Source of the DNA: Desulfuromonas sp. SDB
Lineage (GTDB): Bacteria; SDB-A
Direction of reading: 5' to 3'
Length of the DNA stretch: 14,982 nucleotides
Assembly: GCA_001412365.1 (NCBI GenBank)
Contig: LKUE01000206.1
Coordinates: 1-14,982 of the forward strand
How positions within the stretch are numbered: the first letter of the stretch is position 1; each line of letters opens with the position of its first letter. Both the position numbers and the translations under genes were made by a program. A model generated the notes under the pieces. The model saw nothing but the letters and a program-made list of their open reading frames with translations. It did not search any database and was not told the origin of the DNA. This document shows positions 1 to 6,518 of the stretch, in pieces.

Positions 1-64
1 GCTGAAAAAATTAATCTTAAGTAAAATATTTATTCAAAAATTCATTGATTCACCGGGAGGTTAG

Positions 65-550
65 ATGGAAAAGAAAGTTGATTCTATTCTAAAAAAATAT
101 AATTATGACCCTAATAGCATTATTCAGATTTTAGACGGTATTCAAGATGAATTCAACTATCTCCCCCGGGAAACAGTTGAACAGGTGAGCACAGTGCTGA
201 AAATACCCCTTAGTAAAATTTACAGCATTGCAACTTTTTATTCTGTATTCAGTTTAGAACCCCGAGGAAAACATATGATCACCGTTTGTAAGGGTACTGC
301 CTGTTTTGTCAAGGGTTCATCTGATGTTTTAAAAAGAATTGAAGACCGCTTAGGCATTACTGCCGGTCATACCACCGAAGATAAGTTGTTTACCCTGGAA
401 ACGGTGAACTGCCTGGGTGCTTGTGCTCTGGCCCCTATCGTTGTGGTAGATGGGCAATACTACGGTAAAACCACTGTCCAGAAAGTTGACGCAATATTAG
501 ATGAATATCAAAAATCAGAAGAAAGATTGGTGGAGCAGGTTCAGGAATAA
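65..550 (+). CDS. nuoE: NuoE/HydC-like [2Fe-2S] subunit of a bifurcating NADH-dependent complex
   Basis: This 161-residue protein is a thioredoxin-fold [2Fe-2S] subunit of the NuoE/HydC family and is expected to dock on the NuoF-like flavoprotein encoded at 4698-6518. Cys75, Cys80, Cys116 and Cys120 form the family pattern C-x4-C-x35-C-x3-C, in the contexts VCKGTAC and NCLGAC. The N-terminal ~70 residues contain the usual helical NuoE segment, including the typical FYSVFSLEPRGKH stretch. Length is normal for the family. The ATG is preceded by a strong Shine-Dalgarno sequence (GGGAGG, 55-60). In HydABC-type enzymes this subunit and HydB form the bifurcating core, which is the role I infer here. 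It is separated from its NuoF partner by seven regulatory or accessory genes, an order I recall from clostridial hyd loci. The next gene starts 3 nt after its stop codon. Confidence 0.93.
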   Translation: MEKKVDSILKKYNYDPNSIIQILDGIQDEFNYLPRETVEQVSTVLKIPLSKIYSIATFYSVFSLEPRGKHMITVCKGTACFVKGSSDVLKRIEDRLGITAGHTTEDKLFTLETVNCLGACALAPIVVVDGQYYGKTTVQKVDAILDEYQKSEERLVEQVQE

Positions 551-553
551 TAT

Positions 554-910
554 ATGAAAATTAAAGAAATATTGGAACTGCTTCAATGTGGATGTCTGTC
601 TGAAAATTACGATAATGATAGTGATATCATTTATGTTTACGCTTCCGATCTGATGAGTGATATATTAGTGTTGCCCTGTCCGGGAGCTTTATTAGTTACT
701 GGTTTAGTAAATCATCAAGTAGTTAGAACGTCAAAAATTGCAGGAGTAAATGTAATCTTGTTTGTGAGAAATAAAAAACCAGAACCAGGAGTGATAGACC
801 TGTCAGTCAAATACAAAATACCAATTTTAACCACAAAGTTATCTATGTTTGAAGCTTGTGGCTTGCTTTATAATCATGGTTTGCGATCAGTTCATAGTAA
901 GAAAGATTAG
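554..910 (+). CDS. DRTGG-domain protein, first copy
   Basis: This 118-residue protein resembles the small stand-alone DRTGG-domain proteins found beside [FeFe]-hydrogenase genes. The domain name comes from a motif in larger proteins; that exact motif is not present here. Recognition rests on the overall pattern: a short N-terminal helix, a central alternating hydrophobic/glycine segment (ILVLPCPGALLVTGL), a conserved-looking ILFVRNKKPEPG stretch, and a C-terminal KIPILTTKLSMFEACG segment. The second copy at 2607-2963 shares the same ending (RNPEP, then IPLFKTELPAFE), so the two are clearly paralogous. No catalytic residues are apparent; the domain is usually considered a ligand-binding or regulatory module. 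It is cytoplasmic, with no signal peptide or membrane segment. A likely Shine-Dalgarno (AGGAA, 543-547) lies inside the end of the NuoE gene. Confidence 0.8.
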   Translation: MKIKEILELLQCGCLSENYDNDSDIIYVYASDLMSDILVLPCPGALLVTGLVNHQVVRTSKIAGVNVILFVRNKKPEPGVIDLSVKYKIPILTTKLSMFEACGLLYNHGLRSVHSKKD

Positions 911-923
911 TAAAATCGCCAAA

Positions 924-1352
924 ATGAAAGATATTATCTACAAACAGGAATTTAACATCCAGGGAGGGGACTTTATAAATGGAGGTGAAGCTTCCTGTAA
1001 GATAAGCACTATTTTAAAGGAAATAGGCATTGATCCAGAAGTAATATTAAGAGTGGCTGTTGCTTCTTATGAAGCTGAAATGAATGTGGTGATGTATGCT
1101 CAGCAAGGTACGATAATATTTATATTAACTCCTGTAAAACTGGTTTTACAAATTGAAGATATTGGACCGGGAATTGAAGATATTAACCGGGCTATGGTTC
1201 CTGGATTTTCCACTGCCACCGATGAAATGAGAGAAATGGGTTTTGGAGCAGGTATGGGTTTACCCAATATAAAAGAAAATTCAGATGTACTTAATATAGA
1301 TTCGGAAACGGGAAAAGGTACTAAATTGGAAATTATTATTAATTTGCCCTAA
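924..1352 (+). CDS. RsbW-like HATPase (anti-sigma/serine kinase type), first copy
   Basis: This 142-residue GHKL-type ATPase domain protein resembles RsbW/SpoIIAB anti-sigma factors and serine kinases. The N-box is visible as ASYEAEMN (about residues 48-55). The G1 box is EDIGPGIED (about 80-88) and the G2 box is the glycine-rich GFGAGMGLPNIKE (about 107-119). A GTKLEI strand closes the domain. There is no dimerisation/phosphoacceptor domain, so it is not a complete histidine kinase. I chose the ATG at 924 because it leaves a 13-nt gap after the DRTGG gene and gives a protein starting directly at the HATPase fold; the in-frame ATG at 849 would overlap the previous gene by 62 nt. No clear Shine-Dalgarno precedes 924, so translation may depend on coupling. 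Role inferred: ATP-dependent signal transducer in the HydS regulatory block. Confidence 0.83.
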   Translation: MKDIIYKQEFNIQGGDFINGGEASCKISTILKEIGIDPEVILRVAVASYEAEMNVVMYAQQGTIIFILTPVKLVLQIEDIGPGIEDINRAMVPGFSTATDEMREMGFGAGMGLPNIKENSDVLNIDSETGKGTKLEIIINLP

Positions 1353-1357
1353 AAATT

Positions 1358-2614
1358 ATGAATCATACTATCAAGGTAAACGAACAAAAATGCATTGGTT
1401 GTGTTACTTGTATGAAATCTTGCCCTACTAAAGCAATACGAATAATTAATAAAAAAGCTGTGATTATTGATGAAAGGTGCATAGATTGCGGCGAATGTTT
1501 CAGGGCATGTAAATATGACGCTATTGAGATCTTATCCACCGAGGAATCCACCTTGGAAAAATTCAAGTACAAGGTTGCCTTACCCTCGCCGGTTTTATAC
1601 TCCCAATTTGGTGAAAATGTACTGCCCGGAGAGGTTTTATGCATATTAAAGGAGATGGGATTTGATTCAGTGTATGATGAAGCAGTTATCTGTGAAATGA
1701 CTAGTATGGCGATCGAAGAATATCTTGATAAATACAGAGGTATTAAGCCGATTATTTCTTCCAGTTGTCCGGTTGTAGTACGTTTAATCCAGCGTTTGTT
1801 TCCTGGTTTATGCAAACAGATAATTCCAATTGAACCTCCTCGGGAAGTAGCTGCCAAGAATTTGCGGAGAGAAATATCTAAAAAGCATAATCTCCAACCC
1901 CAAGAAATTGGGATATTTCACATAACTCCCTGTTCCGCAAAAATATTATCCATTAATTATCCGGAGACCATGGGGAAATCCAATTTAGATGGAGCGGTTC
2001 CAATCAATAAAATATACAATAATTTGATGATGAAAATTAAAACCAATAAAAAACCGATCATGATACAGCATCACAGCAATGTTAGCGGGGTGGGGATATC
2101 CTGGACCATTCCAGGAAATGAAATTAGAAATTTAAAATTCCGTACAGTAGCGGTGTCCGGAGTAATTGATACAATTGAAATACTACAAGATGTTGAGTCC
2201 AATAAATTGAAGAATATTGACTATTTAGAATGTCTTATATGTCCTCATGGATGTTTAGGTGGTCCTTTAACTGTGGAGAACCGTTTTATTGCTAAAAGTA
2301 ACATGTTGCATCTAATTAGAATGTACGGCAAGAAGCGAACTGTAAATACCAATTTAGTACGAAAACTTTATCAGGAAAAATTTTTCTCCTTTGAGCATAA
2401 TGTGATTCCCAAGCCATTTCCTCCCCTTGATCCAAACACCACCCGGGCTCTGGAAAAGTTAAAGCAAAAAGAAAGTATAATGAATCAATTACCTGGATAT
2501 GATTGTGGAATGTGCGGATCTCCGGATTGTAAAACATTTGCTGAAGATGTAGTAAGGAATGATATTTTGATGGATAAATGCATGTTTTTACCCCAAGCAG
2601 GTGATTATGAGTAA
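1358..2614 (+). CDS. hydS: HydS-type (group D-like) [FeFe]-hydrogenase homologue, putative H2/redox sensor
   Basis: The protein has 418 residues. Two N-terminal [4Fe-4S] sites are formed by Cys12/15/18/22 and Cys41/44/47/51. The middle is an [Fe] hydrogenase large-subunit domain with three recognisable H-cluster loops: SSSCPVVVR (Cys137), TPCSAK (Cys192) and ECLICPHGCLGG (Cys295, Cys299). Thus all four presumed H-cluster cysteines are kept. The residue before Cys137, which is the proton-transfer Cys in prototypical hydrogenases, is Ser136. A C-terminal four-Cys motif (Cys383/386/391/408) looks like a further [4Fe-4S] site of the FeS (PF04060-like) type. Known family: putative sensory hydrogenases from Thermoanaerobacter and relatives, slow or impaired catalysts thought to signal. 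It lacks the PAS domain of group C sensors. It starts 5 nt after the HATPase gene, without a clear Shine-Dalgarno, and overlaps the next gene by 8 nt. No H-cluster maturase gene (hydE, hydF, hydG) lies in the window. Confidence 0.85.
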   Translation: MNHTIKVNEQKCIGCVTCMKSCPTKAIRIINKKAVIIDERCIDCGECFRACKYDAIEILSTEESTLEKFKYKVALPSPVLYSQFGENVLPGEVLCILKEMGFDSVYDEAVICEMTSMAIEEYLDKYRGIKPIISSSCPVVVRLIQRLFPGLCKQIIPIEPPREVAAKNLRREISKKHNLQPQEIGIFHITPCSAKILSINYPETMGKSNLDGAVPINKIYNNLMMKIKTNKKPIMIQHHSNVSGVGISWTIPGNEIRNLKFRTVAVSGVIDTIEILQDVESNKLKNIDYLECLICPHGCLGGPLTVENRFIAKSNMLHLIRMYGKKRTVNTNLVRKLYQEKFFSFEHNVIPKPFPPLDPNTTRALEKLKQKESIMNQLPGYDCGMCGSPDCKTFAEDVVRNDILMDKCMFLPQAGDYE

Positions 2615-2963
2615 AAAAATCATTTCATTGGAGCAGATAAAAACTTCGTTAAACCTGGAAGTACTCCAAGGAAACCAACTGGATAAAAAAAAGGTTAACA
2701 AAGGTTATGTAGGGGATGTACTCAGTAATGTTATTGCCCAAGCAAAACCTGGGGATATTTGGATTACTTGCCAGGGACATCCCAATATTGTTGCTGTAGC
2801 GGTGTTAAAAAAATTATCAGCAATTATAATTGTGGGAAAGAGAAATCCTGAACCAGCAACCGTACAAAAAGCAAAAACCGAAAATATTCCCCTGTTTAAA
2901 ACTGAACTTCCTGCCTTTGAAGTAGTGGGAAAAATTTATCAACAAGGAGTATTTGGAATCTAA
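2607..2963 (+). CDS. DRTGG-domain protein, second copy
   Basis: This 118-residue protein is paralogous to the product of 554-910. It carries the stronger DRTGG-like signature of the two: GYVGDVLSNVIAQAKPGDIW near the N-terminal third, then VGKRNPEP and a C-terminal IPLFKTELPAFEVVGKIY segment. There are no obvious catalytic residues. I placed the start at ATG 2607, which overlaps the HydS stop in an ATGAGTAA junction; a GTG at 2601 would add two residues. Having two DRTGG proteins flanking the HydS gene suggests that they form a heteromeric ligand-binding unit or two parallel branches of the same signalling system, but this is inference. Confidence 0.82.
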   Translation: MSKKIISLEQIKTSLNLEVLQGNQLDKKKVNKGYVGDVLSNVIAQAKPGDIWITCQGHPNIVAVAVLKKLSAIIIVGKRNPEPATVQKAKTENIPLFKTELPAFEVVGKIYQQGVFGI

Positions 2964-3702
2964 TGAAGTGAAAAAGTATCGTGCTGATTTACACATACAT
3001 AGTTGTCTTTCCCCCTGCGGAGATTTACTTATGTCACCCTTGAGGATTGTGGGAAAAGCAGTTCAACAGCACGTTGATATCATTGCTATCTGCGATCATA
3101 ATACCGCAGAAAATGTTTACGCTACGGTGAAATGCGCCCCTCCACAATTAAAAGTATTTCCGGGAATGGAAATTACCAGTATTGATGAAGTTCATATTCT
3201 AGCTCTATTTGAGAATATTGATGAGGTGATGGCTTTACAGAATATTGTTTACCAACATCTGTTGCCGGAAAAAAATGATGAATTAATATTTGGCGAACAG
3301 TTGATTGTTAATGAAAATGATGAAATTGAAGGGCATAATGACCGGTTTCTGATTGGCTATACCAGCTTAACCTTGAGTCAAATAATTTCTTCTATCCATG
3401 AGTTTAAGGGCATTGCCATTGCTTCACATGTGGATCGTGAACAATTTGGCATTATTAATCAGCTTGGTTTTATCCCCGAAGATCTGAAATTTGATGGTTT
3501 GGAAATATCCTACCGGATTACAAAATCTCAAGCAGTTATGCGATATCCTCAAATTTGCCAATATCCCTTGATCACATCTTCAGATGCTCATCATTTAGAT
3601 CACATCGGTCGAAGTACTATAGATCTGTTGATAGAAAAACCAGATATCCACGAATTTAAATGGGCTCTACAAAGAATTAAAGGCAGAAAGGTTATTTTTT
3701 AA
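2953..3702 (+). CDS. PHP-family metallo-phosphoesterase
   Basis: This 249-residue protein belongs to the polymerase-and-histidinol-phosphatase (PHP) family of metal-dependent phosphoesterases. Visible metal-site motifs, in order, are DLHIHS (His14, His16), CDHN (Asp48, His49), GMEIT (Glu73), VHIL (His81), SHVD (His159) and SDAHH (Asp211, His213). These include all expected motifs, so the enzyme should be active. Substrate is unknown; a phosphorylated protein or small signalling nucleotide is possible. The start is most likely TTG 2953, overlapping the DRTGG stop by 11 nt, with AAGGAG at 2944-2949 only 3 nt upstream. GTG 2968 is an alternative that removes five residues. Together with two HATPases it could form a kinase/phosphatase pair within the HydS regulatory block (inference). 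Confidence 0.87.
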   Translation: MESNEVKKYRADLHIHSCLSPCGDLLMSPLRIVGKAVQQHVDIIAICDHNTAENVYATVKCAPPQLKVFPGMEITSIDEVHILALFENIDEVMALQNIVYQHLLPEKNDELIFGEQLIVNENDEIEGHNDRFLIGYTSLTLSQIISSIHEFKGIAIASHVDREQFGIINQLGFIPEDLKFDGLEISYRITKSQAVMRYPQICQYPLITSSDAHHLDHIGRSTIDLLIEKPDIHEFKWALQRIKGRKVIF

Positions 3703-4253
3703 TGCAGGATTTATCTTTACATATACTGGATATTGTGGAGAATTCAATTAAAGCTAAGGCAACTCTGGTGCAAATTAGCATTACTGAAGATATCCCCCAT
3801 AATAAATTAATTATAGTTATAAAAGATAATGGTTCAGGGATTTCTGCAGAACAACCTTCTATGGTATTAGATCCTTTTTATAGTACAAAAAATTCCAGCC
3901 GTATCGGATTAGGTCTGCCTTTACTCCAGCAAGCTACTCAGGAAGCGGGGGGAGATTTAAAGATGCAGTCAGATAAGCATTCTGGAACTACCATTACTGC
4001 AAATTTCATTCGAGATCATATAGACCGAAAACCGTTGGGTAATGTTGGAGAGACTTTGATTGCTTTGATTGCATCTAAAGGAGAGGAGATGGATTTTGTT
4101 TATACACATCAAATTGGAGATCAAATTTTTGAATTTGATACCCGGGAAATTAAACTCCAGTTAGAAAATGTGACTATCAATAATCCGGAAATTATTAACT
4201 ATTTAAAAAAAGTAATATCAGATAATTTAACCAAAATGAATATCGGAAGGTAA
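3702..4253 (+). CDS. HATPase-domain protein, second copy (histidine-kinase-type ATPase)
   Basis: This 183-residue protein has a GHKL ATPase domain in its first ~105 residues. The N-box is DIVENSIKA (Asn14), the G1 box is KDNGSGI (Asp42, Gly44) and the G2 region is TKNSSRIGLGLPLL (Gly69, Gly71). GTTITANF closes the fold. The G2 region is of the GLGL histidine-kinase kind, unlike the RsbW-like first copy. The remaining ~75 residues form an additional C-terminal segment I cannot assign. There is no phosphoacceptor His domain and no sensor domain, so any kinase activity would need a partner. Its ATG overlaps the PHP stop by one nucleotide (TAATG), with AAAGG at 3687-3691 as the probable ribosome-binding site. 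Confidence 0.85.
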   Translation: MQDLSLHILDIVENSIKAKATLVQISITEDIPHNKLIIVIKDNGSGISAEQPSMVLDPFYSTKNSSRIGLGLPLLQQATQEAGGDLKMQSDKHSGTTITANFIRDHIDRKPLGNVGETLIALIASKGEEMDFVYTHQIGDQIFEFDTREIKLQLENVTINNPEIINYLKKVISDNLTKMNIGR

Positions 4254-4260
4254 GGTACTA

Positions 4261-4644
4261 ATGAAAAAATTAAAGGTAGGGGATTTAAAAAAAATTAGGG
4301 ATAAAGTGCAAAAAACTACAAATTTGAGGAAAAGCCAATCAAGGGCGGTGATTACCGTTCATATGGGTACCTGTGGCATAGCCGCAGGATCTAGGCAAAT
4401 ATTGACAAGAATTATGGCTATTTTAGAAAAGAAAAAAATTGATGATGTTTTGGTTACTACATCAGGTTGTGCTGGGTTTTGCAGTCGTGAACCCATGATT
4501 ACCGTTGAAGTCAAGGGAGAACCACCGGTGAAATACGGTGATTTAACTGAACAGAGAATTGATAAGATAATATCGCAACACATTATTCAAGGAAATCTAG
4601 TGAAGGAATTTGTTTTAGCCCTGGGCAGTGAAAGAACTTACTAA
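4261..4644 (+). CDS. Small thioredoxin-like (2Fe-2S) ferredoxin-domain protein
   Basis: This 127-residue protein resembles the N-terminal thioredoxin-like ferredoxin domain of HydB/NuoF-type subunits and the small stand-alone version encoded just upstream of hydB in many hyd loci. Only three cysteines are present: Cys38 (in HMGTCGIAAG), Cys70 and Cys74 (SGCAGFC). A canonical domain has four, with C-x4-C in the first loop; here the first position is apparently occupied by His34 or another residue. It may bind a [2Fe-2S] cluster with a non-Cys fourth ligand, or have lost it. As I recall, related proteins share the three-Cys arrangement, so this is probably a subfamily trait rather than damage. 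AAGG at 4252-4255 precedes the ATG with normal spacing. It starts 7 nt after the HATPase gene, and a 53-nt gap follows it. Confidence 0.82.
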   Translation: MKKLKVGDLKKIRDKVQKTTNLRKSQSRAVITVHMGTCGIAAGSRQILTRIMAILEKKKIDDVLVTTSGCAGFCSREPMITVEVKGEPPVKYGDLTEQRIDKIISQHIIQGNLVKEFVLALGSERTY

Positions 4645-4697
4645 CCATTAATTTAAAATATAGATATTAGGCAAATGAATAAAGTAAGGAGATTAAA

Positions 4698-6518
4698 TTG
4701 GAACACCGGCTTCATTTACTAGTGTGTGCTGGAACTGGTTGTGTGGCAAACCGATCTTTCCAGATTAAACAAAAGTTAGAGCAGGAAATAATCAAAAACG
4801 GTCTCCAGGATGAGGTGAAGGTGATATCAACAGGATGTCAGGGTTTTTGTGAAAGAGGTCCGGTAGTTATTGTTAAACCGGGAGATATCTTTTATCAGCA
4901 AGTTAAGGAAACAGATATTCCCTTGTTGGTAGAAGAACATCTGTTGAAGGGAAGACCAGTTAAAAAGTTGATGTATAAACCTTCGGGAAAAGAACCGCCG
5001 GTACAGAAGATGATGGATATTGGATTTTTCAAGCATCAAAGGTTGATTGTGCTGAAAAATCGGGGACGCCTTGATCCTGAAAATATTGATGAATATATTG
5101 GATTTGACGGTTATCTGGCTATGGAAAAAGCATTGGCTACAATGACTCCGGAGCAGATCATTGAAGAAATTAAGAAATCCGGATTAAGGGGGAGAGGAGG
5201 AGCAGGCTTCCCCACTGGATTGAAGTGGGAATTCTGTCGTAAAGCCAAAGGTAATCTTAAATATCTGGTATGTAATGCAGATGAAGGAGATCCGGGAGCT
5301 TTTATGGATCGCAGTATTTTAGAATCTGATCCTCATCTGGTTCTAGAAGGGATAATTATCGGAGCCATTGCCATTGGAGCAAGTAAAGGATTTATCTATG
5401 TTAGAAGCGAATATCCATTGGCGGTCAAAAGAGTAAAAATTGCCATTGAGCAAGCCCAGGACTACGGTTTGCTGGGAGATAATATACTGGGAACTGATTT
5501 CAGTTTTTCTCTGGATGTAATTCAGGGAGCAGGTGCTTTTGTATGCGGAGAAGAAACTGCATTAATTGCCTCTATCCAAGGACAAGTGGGAAGACCCCGC
5601 CCCCGCCCCCCTTATCCCGCTGAAAGTGGATTATGGGGAAATCCCACCAATATAAACAATGTGGAAACTTGGGCAAATATTCCAGGCATTATTCAAAAAG
5701 GTTCCCAGTGGTATTCTTCCATTGGCACTGAAAACAGCAAAGGAACAAAAATCTTTTCCCTGGTAGGGAAGATAAATAATACTGGATTGGTGGAAGTGCC
5801 CATGGGCATTACCTTGAGAGAGATAATTTATGAAATTGGAGGGGGTATTCCCAATAAAAAAGAATTTAAAGCAGTTCAAACCGGAGGACCTTCCGGGGGA
5901 TGTTTGCCTAAACAGATGCTTGATTTGTCCATAGATTACGATAGTTTAACTAAAGCAGGATCTATCATGGGGTCAGGGGGGATGATTGTCATGGATGAAG
6001 ACACCTGCATGGTTGATTTAGCTAAATACTTCTTGAAATTTACGGTAGAAGAATCATGTGGCAAATGCACTCCCTGCAGAGTAGGAACCAGAAATATGGT
6101 GGATATTCTGGAAAAAATATGCAGCGGACAAGCTACTCTTGATGATTTAGATAAGCTGGAATTTTTGGCTAAAACAGTTAAATCAACTGCATTATGCGGA
6201 TTAGGGCAAACTGCTCCTAATCCGGTGCTAACCACTTTAAGATACTTCCGAGATGAATATATTTCTCATATTGTGGATAAATACTGTCCGGCATTGGTTT
6301 GCAGAGATCTAATTGAATTCTATGTGATCCCGGAAAAATGTACTGGCTGTCAACGATGTGTAAGTGTTTGCCCTACCGGAGCAATAACCGGACCAAGATC
6401 CCAACCCCATAATTTAGATAAAGATAAATGCATTAAATGCAGGGCTTGTTATGAAATTTGCCGCTTTGATGCCATTGCCGGAGATGCGATTAGAATAAAA
6501 TCAGGGGAGGAAGCATGA
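4698..6518 (+). CDS. nuoF: HydB/NuoF-like flavoprotein: FMN/NADH subunit of the bifurcating core
   Basis: This 606-residue subunit has the full HydB layout. An N-terminal thioredoxin-like [2Fe-2S] domain (Cys10, Cys15, Cys47, Cys51) comes first. Next is the NuoF core, with the FMN/NADH signature GRGGAGFPTG at 165-174 and the [4Fe-4S] motif ESCGKCTPC (Cys454/457/460) plus Cys500. The C-terminal ferredoxin domain has two [4Fe-4S] sites (Cys548/551/554/558 and Cys578/581/584/588). Complex I NuoF lacks the two terminal domains, so this is the soluble bifurcating type (HydB, StnB-like). Expected role: oxidise or reduce NAD(H) at FMN and exchange electrons with ferredoxin. His524, Cys530 and Cys535 precede the C-terminal domain and might form the zinc site reported in HydB structures. 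The start is TTG 4698, supported by AAGGAGA at 4686-4692; no in-frame ATG lies nearby upstream. It overlaps the next gene by 4 nt (ATGA). Confidence 0.95.
   Translation: MEHRLHLLVCAGTGCVANRSFQIKQKLEQEIIKNGLQDEVKVISTGCQGFCERGPVVIVKPGDIFYQQVKETDIPLLVEEHLLKGRPVKKLMYKPSGKEPPVQKMMDIGFFKHQRLIVLKNRGRLDPENIDEYIGFDGYLAMEKALATMTPEQIIEEIKKSGLRGRGGAGFPTGLKWEFCRKAKGNLKYLVCNADEGDPGAFMDRSILESDPHLVLEGIIIGAIAIGASKGFIYVRSEYPLAVKRVKIAIEQAQDYGLLGDNILGTDFSFSLDVIQGAGAFVCGEETALIASIQGQVGRPRPRPPYPAESGLWGNPTNINNVETWANIPGIIQKGSQWYSSIGTENSKGTKIFSLVGKINNTGLVEVPMGITLREIIYEIGGGIPNKKEFKAVQTGGPSGGCLPKQMLDLSIDYDSLTKAGSIMGSGGMIVMDEDTCMVDLAKYFLKFTVEESCGKCTPCRVGTRNMVDILEKICSGQATLDDLDKLEFLAKTVKSTALCGLGQTAPNPVLTTLRYFRDEYISHIVDKYCPALVCRDLIEFYVIPEKCTGCQRCVSVCPTGAITGPRSQPHNLDKDKCIKCRACYEICRFDAIAGDAIRIKSGEEA

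Noticed and set aside
1-64. Possible C-terminal end of an upstream gene (frame 1 stops at 22-24; frame 2 stays open to 64) and a TAAAAT at 22-27 that could be a -10 element.
   Set aside because: The stretch is too short to recognise a protein, and the matching -35 position would fall at or beyond the window edge.
849-923. Upstream in-frame extension of the first HATPase gene, adding 25 residues.
   Set aside because: It would overlap the DRTGG gene by 62 nt, has no ribosome-binding site, and the added residues look like an out-of-frame reading of the DRTGG coding sequence.
1363-1857. Minus-strand open frame of 164 codons opposite the HydS gene, and similar minus-strand frames at 9744-10241 and 13481-13855.
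   Set aside because: Each lies entirely opposite a gene with unmistakable family motifs, has no recognisable domain itself, and is best explained as a shadow frame.
1358-2614. Catalytic HydA of an electron-bifurcating hydrogenase.
   Set aside because: It lacks the NuoG-like N-terminal [2Fe-2S] and His-Cys domains of HydA, lacks the proton-transfer Cys, and sits in the HydS position of the operon.
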